A stretch of 64,000 nt of DNA from Populus alba (Eukaryota; Streptophyta; Magnoliopsida; Malpighiales; Salicaceae), in assembly GCF_005239225.2 (NCBI RefSeq), contig NC_133295.1:4836001-4900000 (forward strand). The letters are read 5' to 3'. Positions 43,584 to 56,300 of the stretch are shown here, in pieces. The notes beneath the pieces are model-generated. The model was not told the DNA's origin. It was given only the letters and a program-made list of their open reading frames with translations, and searched no databases. The position numbers and the translations under genes were made by a program. Within the stretch, counting starts at the first letter, position 1, and each line of letters starts with the position of its first letter.

Positions 43584-45678
43584 TCTTCAAGTGATCTACC
43601 ACACTATACTCACTATGCTTCATCAACTTCAGAAATTCATTAGACTCATCTTCACTTATAGGTTTGTTCACTTACATACCTTTAAAAGCATCAATTATCT
43701 CTTTTCCTTTAGCTTTCCTCTACCTCTCTAATTCTTCTGGTGTAAAACACCGACCACTTTGAGTTAAACCGCTGATTTCAGTGTGAAAGATAGGAGTATG
43801 ATTCTTAATGTTGAAAGAATACCCATAATTGTAAGGCATTGTGCCATAGCTTCCACTGTTTGTGCATACAGGCTTAGTCAGGATTAGTTTTGGTGGACCA
43901 CCCACAGCTGGTTGGAGTCTACAAACTTCTATTTTTGTCTCCTAACGACCTATCATCCCAACTTCACTGCTCTCTTCTTCACTCCCTATCCTTATCATGC
44001 TGAAAGTCAGCATCCTTTTCACTTCTTGGTGAAATTCTTCACAATCATCAATGTGATGTCCCGCCTTGCCATGAAACTTACAGTAGTTATTTCCATTCAT
44101 TACTGGTTCAAACTCAGATAAATATCCAGACTGTACCAGCATACCATACAGTCTTTCCATAGAAACCTTCAAAACTCTTTCCTTCTTACCCTCCACTCCT
44201 ACAACATTCACTCCTCCACTACTTGCAGCATGATTGGGCAAAGGGTTGGAATTCAAATTCGGTGCATCATCAAAAGTTATCCATCCAGCTTTTATCAATT
44301 ACAGAAGCTTGTTTTTAAATGCATTACAGCTTTCAATGTTATGCCCAGTAACGCCAGCATGATACTCACATTTCAGATCTGGCTTATACCAATTTGGGTA
44401 TGGAGGTTGCAATAGGGTTAAGGGAACAGGAGCTACTTGCCCAATACTCAACAACTTTGAGTACATTTCTCCTAAGGGAAATGGTAATGGTGGTAATCGT
44501 TCTAGGGTTCTTTGAAAATTCCTTCTTGGAGGATTAACAATATGGTTACTTTGTTAGCCATTTGGTTGGTTTTGTTGGTTGGTAGGGAGAGGTTTAGTGA
44601 AGTTTACACTTGCAACTTGTTGGGTGGGTATTTGGAAGTTATAATGATGGTATTCTTTTTTATTACCCTTTACACTCCTTCCACATTGTTCACATCGAAA
44701 TCCTTCTTTTTCCCAGTAAAGCCTTTCTTCTCAGTAGGCTCTAACATTCTCCCCGTTCTTATTGCTTGTTCTATTCTCTCAACGATAGTTACAACATCAT
44801 AGAAATGTTGAGCTAAACTACCCATCAAGTGTTCAAAGTAGGGAGATTTAAAAGTGTTAGAAAACAGAGTGGCCATTTCTTTTTCTAACAAAGAGGATTG
44901 CACATGAGATGCTTTTTCACGACATCTCAAAACATATTCTCTTACAGTCTCTTTGTTGCCCTTCTCGATGACTAACAAGCTTGACTTGTCTAGGGCTACC
45001 TCCATGTTGAATTTATACTGCTCCACAAAGGCTTTTACCAAATCTTTCCACTTTCTGATCTTAGTATTATCTAGCCTTGTATACCAGTTTAGTGCCGATC
45101 CAGAAAGACTGTCTTGAAAGAAATGGATGAGAAGTTTCTCATCATTCACTACTTCTGCCATCTTATTGCAGTAAGATTTAAGATGAGTGATTGGCATTCA
45201 GTTCCAGTATACTTGATGAATTCTGGTACCCTAAATTCTTTGGGTACAGCTACATTTGGAACTAAACACATTTTTCCAGCATGAACAGGATCATATAAGT
45301 TTGCCCCTTCGATCGCCTTCAATCTTTCTTCTAAAGCGGTCAATTTATCATAATCGACATATTTAGAGAATTTCATCTTATGTGGGTCATCAGTTGTCAA
45401 GTTTACAGTAACTGGCACTTGTGCTGGTGGAACATTGGTAGTGAACTGTTGTTCAAATGAAGAGGGATTTGCCCCTAAATTTTGAGACGTGAATACAAAA
45501 GGAGTTGCTGGCATAGATACAGATGGAGTTTTACTGTCAGCTGAGTAGAGGTATCTTCCCCAGACTTGGATACTAGGGCCTGCTCGAGTAGACTTGTAAG
45601 TCGTGTAATATCATTTTTCATGTTCTCAAACTCTCTTTGATAATGAGCCTTTAGATGGGCTCTTTCTTCGTTCTCCAT
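43584..45678 (-). pseudogene. Gypsy gag and zinc-knuckle region (Ogre-like)
   Basis: Gag begins at the ATG at 45678 (MENEERAHLKAHYQ), matched by the plus-strand element's gag start at 52063. Open segments 45678-45475, 45514-45149, 45197-44670, 44298-43942 and 43905-43720 cover a coiled N-terminus, a capsid domain (HFFQDSLSGSALNWYTRL and KWKDLVKAFVEQYKFNM) and two zinc-knuckle-like motifs (CEYHAGVTGHNIESC and CKFHGKAGHHIDDC). They are separated by stops and shifts. The segment near 43584 (EFLKLMKHSEYSVVDHL) leads into the protease part beyond the LTR insertion. Confidence 0.85.
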
Positions 45679-46015
45679 TATCTTCCTTCATAGTCGAGTG
45701 TAATGAATTTTATGATCTTTTGGGGAACCTATATTTCAACCTGAATGAATGCAAGTAAACTAAATGAAATGTATAAATGGATGCAAAATGCCATATGGTT
45801 TATGCATGCTTGTTATTTGTTTTAATTTTTCCTTTAGCTTATGACGAGGAACAAACCAGATTAGATTCTCTTAAGAAAGTTCTTACTGAGGACTTCAAAC
45901 CTACAGGGACTTGAACTGATTTAGGGGAGAAATTTGATGCCATAAATCAGAATCAAAATAAGCATTTCTCATGAAATTCTCTTTCATTATTTTACAATAT
46001 TACAATCACAACAAC

Positions 46016-47951
46016 TCAATCTTTCCAAAGCCTTGGACCATCATATGCTAAGATCTCATTAATTCCATCTCTGATCAACCCAAAAAACTGATGGAATTCA
46101 TTTCTAGTCATTGGCTCATCATTTGCTATTTGTTGGGCTATGCCTCTTAATTCTAAAGCATAATTCTTGGCATCATCTGCTTGTACATGATAGCGCATAG
46201 CTTCAGAAGCCAAAATTATGCTTCTATTTCTGCATTTTCTTTTTTTGATGATAAGGTTTGCTTAATAGAAAGCAAATGGTCCTCCTGCTCATCTAAATTG
46301 GCAATTATTATATCTTGATTTCGGCACTGCTCCTGAAGTGATTCATTTGTCTCTTCCAACTTCAATACCATTTTCTCAGCTTTTGATGCTCTTCCAACCC
46401 ATCTCTTCATGCTAACATCTTGCCTCTTCTTATCCTCTGACAAAAGTACATATTTTTCTTGCAGTTGCTAGAACTTAAGTTGTTGATGTTGTAGTTGAGC
46501 TGATAGGTCATCCTTTTCTTGTTTTGTGATAGTCAAAGCTTTTTCTTGAGTGATTAGATTAAATTCTAACTTTTTTTTTTTAGCCCTTAACTCTTCCACT
46601 TCGGAATTCAAACTTAGGTTATAAGATTCTTGTTAGGCGCGGACTTCTTCGTATATGTCTTTAGTAGACTAAATCAAAGACCTAGGTGGCCCTTCAAAAG
46701 GAGGAACTTTGTACCCTCTCCCTCTTTTCTTTTGCCATATTGGATATCCTTCAGTTGTTTTTCCTTCTACTCTCTTAGCAGAAGTAACCCTACCAGGATG
46801 TTTTAATGCCCTCTTCACTGACTCTAATAATTTCTTCGAGGTCTTGAAATCTTCATAAAATGTTGCCCGTTCGGTAGTCCTTGGAATAAACTACTCAAAT
46901 CCAAACTGTCGTAAAACCATGTTGGGTTGGGACAATAACTAATACAATAGCAGGCTCCTATCAACAGAACCCATGGGTACTCACCACAGTATGCCAGATA
47001 AGATTTGAAGTAAGAGTATCGACTCCTCCAATGAAACTGAGATTTACTTAGACTTCGAAACATTGATTCCCATGTGCTTCTTCCTACTTCATGCAAATTT
47101 TTTTCAGCAAAATTCTCCAACTTAGAATAAAGATGCCATGGGGTACCATTCAAACCTGAAATCTTCCCCTCAATCATATGACTCACAATCCAGAAAAACA
47201 ACAACTGCAAGCAACATCTTAAACGACCCCTTCCAGCTCTTCTACAATAATTCAAGGATGAGAAGGTTTCTGCCAATATTGTTGTAGCAGGGTTAATTTT
47301 AAAGGTCACCATACTTTTAAATACATTAACAGCCTCAAAATCGATCATTCCCTCGGCAGATGGGAAAAGAACCAAACCATATATGCCTAAGGCCAAAATT
47401 CTCAATCGAATTTCATTGCTTTCATTGTGTAGTTTCCTCTTGAATATGGCTTCTAGTACATTCCAAAACCAACGCTAGCTATTTCCTCGTTTAGTCGCAT
47501 GTGATTTTGCTAGTTGACAGTCTATCTGAGTAATCCAAATGAAATTAAAAGGTGTATGCACTATATGTGTGTAAAAGTACACCTTTTCTGACTTGTGACA
47601 ATCTAACAGGGAATCATACTCCTCGATAGTAGGAGTCATATCCATGATATCAAAAGTGAAGCACCGATATTCTGGATCTCAGAACCCTATCATGGCCTGA
47701 AAACAAGCATGCTGGACCTTAATTTTCAGTAAATGTGATAGATCCCCATATTGTTTCTAAAAATTGATCTGATCATGAGAAGATAACTTTTCCTAGCAAT
47801 CTAGTAACTGTCCTGTACCAAGTGACTTGTCATTTAATTTAACATGCTTTAGCAACTAAGACTCAAATTCTAATGGCAAACAATCCCCTTCATCATATTC
47901 ATTCAATTTTGATCTGGTCAAAAATTCCTTAATAGTAATGGGCTTTTCCAT
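46016..47951 (-). pseudogene. Ogre/Tat ORF1 (mobile-domain-like, coiled-coil C-terminus)
   Basis: The probable start is the ATG at 47951, in frame with a stop at 46016, about 645 codons with several nonsense codons and shifts. The N-terminal half includes CFTFDIMDMTPTIEEYDSLL and the open frame 47405-46824, which has the aromatic-rich style of the plant mobile domain (DUF7745-like). The C-terminal third (46620-46016) is Lys/Glu/Leu-rich and predicted coiled coil (for example KAEKMVLKLEETNESLQEQC). ORF1 proteins of this kind precede gag in Ogre elements. Their molecular role is not settled. Confidence 0.7.
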
Positions 47952-48519
47952 CTCACACTTCCTATAAGGATCGGTGGAGATTTAATGAGAATATGTATAT
48001 AAACATGTATGTTAATGCATTGACATTTGTTTGTGTCCTAAAAGGTATATCCTAATTGATAGGATCTAGCTCATAAGATTTGGCTCAGTTTATTCTAATC
48101 TTAAAGATTTTTGTTGGTTCTTAGATTGCCCGAATTACCCATAGAGTAATCGGCCTCTTAACTTTAAACAACATGAGTATGAGAGAAAAACTCCACAATA
48201 CTAGTTGCATAGGGTGAGTTAATTTCTAAGCGAAAGTCTAAATGAGCATCAGTGGACATAAGTCACACTTGCCACCTGAATCTTTCTTTTCTAATCGTAA
48301 AAGGATGAGCTCGGGTCCAGAGCTTTTATGGGTTCACTGTGAAGTGTGTGAATACACAAATAAATAACATGCATGCATGTGCAATCCGAAAAATTGAAAT
48401 GATTTACAATAGATATCGCATAAAATAACTAGTGCAAATAAAATAAATGCTCAAAAAATAAATAGCAATAAGAAAGAACAAATGAAAATCAAACACACGC
48501 AATTGGTTCAACCCTACTT
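47952..48519 (-). other. Leader of the Ogre-like element
   Basis: Non-coding sequence between the primer-binding site and ORF1. It contains a GATGGCTC-free A/T-rich stretch and a phrase near 48240-48350 (AAGTCACACTTGCC, GTCCAGAGCTT) that resembles leaders of Tat elements. No host gene seen. Confidence 0.4.
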
Positions 48520-48536
48520 CCCCAGTGGAGTCGCCA
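48520..48536 (-). promoter_or_regulatory. Primer-binding site of the Ogre-like element
   Basis: On the minus strand TGGCGACTCCACTGGGG starts three bases after the Tat-B LTR end (TGTATCGACA at 48540). The TGG start fits pairing with a tRNA 3' CCA end. The plus-strand Tat-A element has TGGCGACTCTACTGGGGACC at 51512-51531 in the matching place. I do not name the tRNA with confidence. Confidence 0.65.
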
Positions 48537-48539
48537 TTT

Positions 48540-48614
48540 TGTCGATACACGACGTCGGGCGACGGCTCCACTTTTTGTTTATTTAGCAAAAAGATTTTTT
48601 TTTTCGATTGGGGG
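48540..48614 (-). mobile_element. Tat-B LTR 3' end fragment
   Basis: The 75 bases match the end of the LTR at 24778 (CACTTTTTGTTTATTT, then AAAAAGATTTTTTTTT on the plus strand). The rest of this 5' LTR is absent, and the plus-strand Tat-A LTR begins at 48615. Confidence 0.75.
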
Positions 48615-51508
48615 TGTCATAACCCAATTCTGGGTTATTCCCCAAAAATAAATTTTAAAAATAAATAAATAAAATAAAGGCTGACAAAATGGAGAAAGTA
48701 GGCCGGGGAATCAAGCTGCAATTTTTGGAGGAAGTTCAAGGCCTAATTGTACCCCATTATGCCTAAAAAATAGGGAAAACAATGCAAATTCAAGGTCAAA
48801 TTAAATGATTATTTGAGGAATTTGCATGAAAATTAAGTCCAAGGACATAATTAAATTTTTAATGGGTCAAATTGAATTTTAATTATGTTTGAGAATTAAT
48901 TTTGGTTCAATTAAAGGATTTAATTAAGTGCAAGGACTTAATTATACTTTAAATGGTTCAAATTAATTTTATTTGGGGCTTAATTAGTGAAAAATTAAGT
49001 CCAAGGACATAATTAAATTTTTAATAGGCCAATTTGATATAATCATGAGCCAAATTAAATTTTAATTATGTTTAAGAATTAATTTGAGTCCAATTGAAGG
49101 ATCTAATTAAGTGCAAGGACTTAATTATTACTTTAAATGTGTCAAATTAATTTTATTTGGGGCTTAATTGGTGAAAAATTAAGTTTGGGAGCTTAATTTG
49201 GGCTTAATTGAGAAAATTGGAATTTTAAAAGACCAAATTTAATTTTTATCAAGTTAATTGATTGAAATTGGGGGCCAAATTGCAAGAAAATTGAATTTTT
49301 GGGGCCAATTAAGGGTTAAATTGAAGAAATCTGAGACCAGGGACCAATATGCAACAGGCGGCAAACTATGGGGGTTCAATCGACAAAAACTATGGGGGCA
49401 AAATTGAAGAAATTGAAAGTTTTATGGTCAATTAGGGGTTAAATTGACAAAATTCGGGATCAAGGACCAGATTGCAATAGGCGTGTAACTTTGAGGTTTC
49501 AATTGAAGTTAATTAGGGGCTTAATTGCATTAAATCCAAAGTTTATGGTCAATTAGGGGTTCAATTAAAACAAATTGAAAGATAGGGGACTGCATTGAAC
49601 TTCTGCAAAATCCATATTAAAACGCAAAACGGCGCCGTTTTGAGTATTTAAATAAATTAAAAAAAAAAAAAAGAGAGAGAGAGAAGACCAGACAACGCGT
49701 CATCTGGTCACTGTTCATTGTCTTCTTCTTTTACCCGATTAATGTTGGTTCGGTAGCCTACTTTGCAAGCGCATTTAATGGACCAAAAGGCCACCAAATT
49801 TAACCAAACTTGCACGAAAATGATCCCCTATAGTCACTCTACATCCCCGTGTGAATAGTTCAGTCTTAATTACATAAAATCGGCGTCAGCTCCGGCCTAA
49901 ACATGCCCACTCTGGCAGTTTTTTCTGCAGAATTGACAACTCAGGATGCCTACTTTGGGCCAACGGTTGGGATCCTTCCCAACTGAATCAATGGCTGAAA
50001 TTTTACCCCGGTGTAGAGAAGATTACCCTCTTCCACCGCCTATAAATAGAGGCTTCGTTGATGACCTGAGGGAGGTGAAATTAGAGTCCAAAGTCAGAAA
50101 AAAAAAAAAAAACCAGCCTTCACTGCCCCGGTTTCTGCAGTTTCTCCCTCTCTCTCTTTCTCCGATGCTCCAGCCACCAAACGAAGCCACCACCAGCTCC
50201 ACCACAGGTATCCATCCCAATAACAAGTCGGCCATCCCCCACGCTTGAAACCGTCATCGTCTCCTCCTTTCTCACCTCTGCAGAATTCTTCTTCCTCCCT
50301 TCGTGATCGGCTCTGGCCACCATTGTTCCCAGCGAAGCCACAGAAACCGTCAACTCGACCTCCTGATCGCGTCCGTGACCACCGCACCCGGTAGCCTTCT
50401 CCTCCGCCGCCCCTCCTTTGTTGCCAACCAAGCCGCTGCATGCAGAATTCGGCATGCAAAACGAATTCTGCATGCAGCATGGTTAATTAGCATGGTTGCT
50501 GGCCAGCCCCGCAACCATGCGGGCTTGGGTCGAACCACTTGGGTCCGGCCTGGCCCAAAAAGGATGTGTTGGGCCGAGATCGGCCCAACCAAAAGTTACT
50601 GGGCTCGGCCCAGCCCACATTTAATATTATATATTATTATATTATATTATAATATTATTTTAAATCAAAAAAATCAAAAAAAAATTCAAAATCATTTTAA
50701 AAAATTTGTGATTTTCTCAAAAAAAATTTCTATCCATTTTACATAATATCGGGTTGTATATTTACATTGTAAAATACAAATCCGGTATTAAAATACCTGG
50801 TTTTTTTCCTAAATTTTTTCAAAAAAAAATCAAAACATTTTCAAAAAGAAAAAATATTCTGTTGCATACGGCCAAATCCTAAAATTTTTCCAATCATATT
50901 TTTCGTAAAAACAAAAAAACAAAAATTGCATCTTTTTAATGTTTTTTTTTTTTTAAATAAAAATGGATATCGTAACCAGTTTATGATTATCCATTAGGAT
51001 TTAGCCAAAATATCAAAAACCTTTTCCAATAATTTTTTAGGGTCTAGATGTAGACTTTAATATTTGTGGGGTGTAAAATTACACGATAAAGTACACCCTC
51101 AAGTATTAAAGATACAAGATGTAAATAAATGTGATGCTAAAAAATTCAGTCCTTAGAACAGTTAGGATTTAACCCAATAAAGTACTCTCTCATGAAGAGA
51201 GATCTGCCTTGAACCTTAGAAAGAGACCAACCCAACTTAGAAAAGAAACAATCAAACAACAATGCAGCTTACCTTAGGTAGGGTGCACTGGGGTGATGCG
51301 TCTTCCCCTTGCACAATCAGTCCCTTACTCAGACTCTCGCAGACCATAGGTTCCTAGTGACCATAATACTAGGTGGCGACTCCTGACATTAATCATAATT
51401 TTGTGATTAAATCCAAAAACCATTCCCAACACACAACACCCCTCACACCGGAGGCACGGCAAAGAGCCTCAACCGTCGCCAAACAACGTCGCGACCCCCC
51501 TCGCGACA
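48615..51508 (+). mobile_element. Long gypsy LTR, family Tat-A, plus copy (2.9 kb)
   Basis: The LTR starts TGTCATAACCCAATTCTGGG and ends CCCCCCTCGCGACA at 51508, three bases before a primer-binding site. Its first kilobase is built of AATTAAGTCCAAGGAC-type phrases and includes a 162-bp internal duplication (landmarks 48831 and 48993). It has the palindrome AAAACGGCGCCGTTTT (49626-49641), a TATAAATA box (50041), a CT-rich leader and a GGCCCAGCCC-rich block near 50500-50620. Frames at 49946-50746 are LTR leader, not genes. It is the 5' LTR of the truncated element carrying gag at 52063. Confidence 0.8.
50041..50048 (+). promoter_or_regulatory. TATA box of Tat-A LTR, plus copy
   Basis: TATAAATA in the context CCTATAAATAGAGGC, followed by a CT-rich segment, marks the likely LTR promoter and start of the R region. 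Confidence 0.6.
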
Positions 51509-51511
51509 GGA

Positions 51512-51531
51512 TGGCGACTCTACTGGGGACC
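51512..51531 (+). promoter_or_regulatory. Primer-binding site of the Tat-A element
   Basis: TGGCGACTCTACTGGGGACC follows the LTR end by three bases. A second TGGCGACTCC lies inside the LTR at 51374-51383, about 138 bases earlier. Confidence 0.65.
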
Positions 51532-52062
51532 ACCTTGTTTGGTCGAACTAAGCTTTGATTGTTTGATTGTTTTTCTTTTGCTGGTCTTTAATTTTTAGCT
51601 CGTATTGCTTTAGCATGCATTTTAATTTTACGAATAAACCTAATTCTAGGTTAGGTGGGGAGTAGCGATCTGCCTCATGACTTTCAGTCGGGGTTCAGAT
51701 TCGTGAAACATCCAACTATGAGATGAGTGTTTACTCGGTAATGGCGGTCACATTGTGCCCCAACCATTCCTTGTAAACCCCTATACTACCTTCATGTAAG
51801 GTGGTCACTGGGCGGTTCATAGACCCTTTTAAGACCAGGTAGAAAGCCTATTCATCATGTAATGACCTAGAACCTTCCTTTAGAGCATGAACTCCCTTGT
51901 TATTCATTCTGCATAAGTTTTTGTCATTCATACCCAATATGCATGTACATACATTTGCATCCACACACATACATCCATCCATTGTAAATAACATACATAC
52001 ATGCAACAGGTTGAAATATAGGTCCCCAAAGAGTCTACAACACTCAACTCCGAGCAAGAAAC
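51532..52062 (+). other. Leader of the Tat-A element
   Basis: Untranslated region between the primer-binding site and gag. It shares phrases with the minus-strand leader near 27500-27700 (for example GGTCACTGGGCGG and CCCTTTTAAGACCAGG). No ORF1 lies between LTR and gag here, unlike in the minus-strand element. Confidence 0.5.
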
Positions 52063-52858
52063 ATGGAAGATGAAGAGCGTGCTCATCGTGACGCCCATTT
52101 CCAATAAGAGTTAGAGTTTCTGAAAGCAAGTGTGGCTCGCCTCACTAGCTTACTCGAGCAAACACTTAGAAATGCCTCTGGTGAAGGTCCTTCCAATCAG
52201 CCAGCTATTTTTGTTCAGCCTTCGACAATGGCTCAACCTGAAGAAACAATGAGTGAACATGGTCAAGAACCTCCACATAATCCAGCATTTGTGCACACAA
52301 CGCCATCGGCACCAGCCCCTGTAGTCACAGATCCATTTGCCAAGGAGTCCTATAAGACCAAGTCATCCAATGGCATTGATCAAGATAAGATGGCAGCGTT
52401 GGAAGCTCGGATTAAAGCCATTAAAGGGGTAGACTTGTACAATCTAGTACGAGCAGCAGAAATGTGTCTGGTCCCAAATGTGGTGGTACCGAAAAAGTTT
52501 CATGTTCCTGAATTCATCAAATATATCGGAACGTAATGCCTCATGACTCATCTCAAATCTTACTACAATAAGATGGCAAAAGTAGTACTGATGAAAAACT
52601 ACTGATGCATTTTTTCCAACATAGCTTAAGTGGGGCAGCATTAAGTTGGTACATGAGATTGGACAACACAACGATCCAAAAATGGAAAGACTTGGTGGAT
52701 GCTTTTGTCAAGCAATACAAGTATAATATGGACATTGCTCCTGATAGAACTAGTCTATCCAATCTAGAGAAAAGGGACAAGGAAAGCATAAGGGAATATG
52801 CTCAGAGGTGGAGAGACCTAGCTGCTCAAGTACATCACCTTAACAATGAATATAAGTG
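52063..52858 (+). pseudogene. Tat-type gag, truncated
   Basis: Gag starts MEDEERAHRDAHFQ and is then broken by a stop (about 52107). It continues open at 52132-52536 (RLTSLLEQTLRNASGEG to VPEFIKYIGT) and, after a stop and frame change, at 52605-52859 with the capsid signature SLSGAALSWYMRLDN and KWKDLVDAFVKQYKYNMD. It is closely related to the gag at 45678-44670. The sequence ends at about 52845, before the zinc knuckles, and the remainder of the element is missing. Confidence 0.85.
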
Positions 52859-52859
52859 A

Positions 52860-53358
52860 AAATTGAATGTTGATTTTGCATTTAATACTAATAACAATGT
52901 TTATAGTTTTAATGGTAGTAGATATACAGCAAAAGCTCTCTAGAATTTAAAAGTCATGAGAGACGAGCAACTATATTCTTTCCCATGGTTACTTGGGTGT
53001 GTTGTTTTGCTTAAGCCATAGTATCCAGTTTACTTATATGACCTAGCTCGCTCTAAACTTAAAGAGCATAGACCTATTAGCTTTAATATTATAGTAAACT
53101 AGAGATTCGCCAAGTGATTTGGTCAACATGCACAACATATTGGTGGTCAGTGCTTTCGATTCTTTCAACTTGATATTTTCATTTGTAGAATTTGAATTGT
53201 CATCAACTTATCCTTTCTTTCAAACATTAATTGTATGATAAATTCTTTCTTCCTAGGATAAGCTTTAGAGCTACAGTCTACTATGATGGAAATGATGGAA
53301 GTGGATGAGTTAAAAAAGCATAAACATAATAGTGCTAGAATGGAAGCTATTTCCCTAT
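52860..53358. other. Unrecognised DNA between gag and copia
   Basis: A/T-rich sequence with scattered short frames. I see no host gene and no clear element; it may be decayed retroelement or pre-insertion host DNA. Confidence 0.35.
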
Positions 53359-56300
53359 TATTGGAATTATGAATCAACAACAATTAAAGTTTGATTTTTG
53401 GATCATATCTTAATGATTGAGTCAGATTATAATTACTGTAATTTAGTCCTAAATCTTAGGTGTTAGTCTGTCAATTAACTTCTTTTATATGAGACATTTT
53501 CCTATATAAGCCATGTATATGAGTTGTACAAAACATAATAAACAAATAAGAGTAATTGTGGTTCTTTCTCTTCATTATTAGTTCCTCTATTTTCTTTATG
53601 GTATCAGAACAAAGGTCTAGTGCCTAAATTGTTCATTATTTTTGCTTCCACCAATATCACCATGACTAAAACTTCATCAAAAAAAACATTTGACAAAGAT
53701 AATAAATTTTTATGATCCCTATTACATTCATCCCTCATATCACACCAGTCATGTTATCTTCACTCAACCCCTAGAAGGTGGCAACCACACAACATGGAGT
53801 CATGCCATGATGATGTCTCTAGAAGCCAAAAATAAGCTTGGCTTCACTAATAGCACGATCAAAGCACCTTCAAAGAAGGACCCTAAATATAGAGCTTGGA
53901 AGAGATGCAATCAGATTGTGAAATCATGGATACTCAATTCTATCAGCCAATCCCTAACTAATATCATAATCTTCTCTAACATTACTACTGATGTCTGGGC
54001 AGATCTTAGCGAATGATTCTCACAAAGGAATCTCTTATGTATCTTTGAACTCAAGCAAAGGATTGTTGAGCATCATCAACAACAACATACCATAGCAGCT
54101 TACTATACGATACCCAAGTTTTTTTGGGATGAGCTAGAATCATACAACAACCCGGAACATGAGTGGATCCTGCAATTCCTTATAGGTTTGAATGACACAT
54201 ACTCTGCTATTCATGGAAAAATTATGTTGATGCAGCCACTTCCCAACATCAAAAAAATCTACTCATTTCTGCTTCAAAAAGAAAAGCAGTGACAACTTAT
54301 TGATGCTCATGATAGCCCTATTCATGCAAAAACATGAAGAAAAACACAAGAAACACAGAGAATAAGTAACCTACAAGGTTATAAAATAGCAAAGGCAAAT
54401 CTTTATATTACACACATTGTGAGGGCAATAAACATATAGTTGATCGTTGCTATTATATCATTGGATTTTTCCCAGGGCACAAGTTTCATGGTAGAGATAT
54501 CAAGCTACCAAACTAAAACAAATGATTTCCAGCCAATAATACCCATAACATGATCAAACCCAACACTGCATCAAATGGACTTCAAACCTTACTTTAGTTC
54601 ATAGAAGAAGAGTATAATTAAATAAAGGCATTAATTGGTAAAAATCAGTTTTGTGGAAATGTGACAAATAAACACAATTCCAAATGTTGTAAAGCTTGGA
54701 TCATTAACAGCAGTGAAAGTGATCATATATCCTCTTCTTCTCATTTTTTGTCTTAAACACCATACCATGATATTGTTCATTTACTTAATAGCTCGCACAT
54801 GGACACTTTATTAGTTGGCTTTATACAAGTTAATCCATATTTATACATCAAGAATGTCCTCCACATACCCTTCTTTATTACAAGTCAATCTGCTCTCAGT
54901 CAGTAAACTCACTTGTGATTTGAATTGTATTATCACTTTCCATTCTAACTTTTGTATCTTACAAGACCTGAGCACGATGAAGATGATTGGACTAGAGAAG
55001 AAGCATAATGTCTTATACTACCTGTCCAAGCACACAACCATCAAGCCACCATCAGAAATTTGAGCCAACGACATCTCCACCATTCTAGATTTATAGCATT
55101 ATTGTCTAGGACACCCTTCTACTACATCATTTCAATTTTTATCTAAAGCAATTCCTAATTTTTCTTTTCATCCTAATAAGCATTGTGAAATCTGCCCCAT
55201 GGTAAAACAAACCAAAATACCTTTTAATTTGAGTTCCATTTCATAACATGCACCTTATGATCTTATACATTATAACATTTAAGGTCCCTATTGCATTTAT
55301 TCACATTCTGGTGCCCGCTATTTTTTTAACAATTATAAATGATTTCTTACACTGCACTTGGATACACCTTATAAAATTTAATCAGAAACACAAACTTTAC
55401 TAAAATCCTTCATTGTATTTGTCAAAACACAATTCCAATGTGATAACCAAGAGTGGATAATATGAGGGAGCAAGTTTACTTTTATGCGACCTCTCTTTAA
55501 TAACTTAGGAATTCTTTTTCAACACTTTTGTTCAATAACACCACAACAAAATGAAATCATAGAGCGCAAATATCATCATCTTTTAAATATTGCTCATGCT
55601 CTACGATTCCAAGCTCATCCACCGCTTGAATTTTATAGGGAAATCATTCTCATTACAACCTACATAATAAATCGATTATCAACACCCGTTCTTTCCAAAC
55701 ACTTACAATATGAAAAGCTTTATAATACCATGCCTAACTACCATCACATGAAGGTTTTTGGTTATCTTTGTTATGCCACCAATATTACAACCTCCCACAA
55801 ATTTAATTCTAGGGCACGCAGATGTGTTTTTATAGGTTATCCTCTAGGATAAAAGGCATACCATCTTTAGGTTCTCTCTACCAAAACCTTTTTCTCTAAT
55901 CATGATGTCACATTTCATGAATTTATATTTCCATTCTCTACTCAACCTTTAGATACATAAACTAACTAGTCATACCCCTCAGTACTACCATTACCTTTAC
56001 TAGATGCCACTTACCCACATATACTACCCACTTTCTCACACATATTTAATGCCCTACCTACCCTGCTGCCAATACATTCCTCACATGGTATTATAGCAAC
56101 CTCTCTCATGCCTTCTATTTCTCCAAACCACATCATACAATCATTCTCCCTTGAGGGAATTACCATCTCCTACATCCATACATAATACCATTGAGACGCC
56201 CTTATCATCAATAGAGTCTATACCACCTATCCTTCCATGTTATAGTCATCATGATCACTACCAACCACTACATCTTCAAGATTACCACTGCTCCAACACC

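Larger units (their letters stand above)
33720..48614 (-). mobile_element. Ogre/Tat-like gypsy element, truncated and nested
   Basis: On the minus strand, from high to low coordinates, come 75 bases of a Tat-B LTR end, a primer-binding site, a 570-base leader, ORF1, gag, aspartic protease, an intron and reverse transcriptase. The element stops inside RT at about 33720, so RNase H, integrase and the 3' LTR are missing. An extra ORF1 before gag and an intron between protease and RT are hallmarks of Ogre-type elements (family knowledge). Its gag-pol is split at 36264/43579 by a later LTR insertion that itself contains a copia element. Numerous nonsense codons show that it is dead. Confidence 0.85.
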
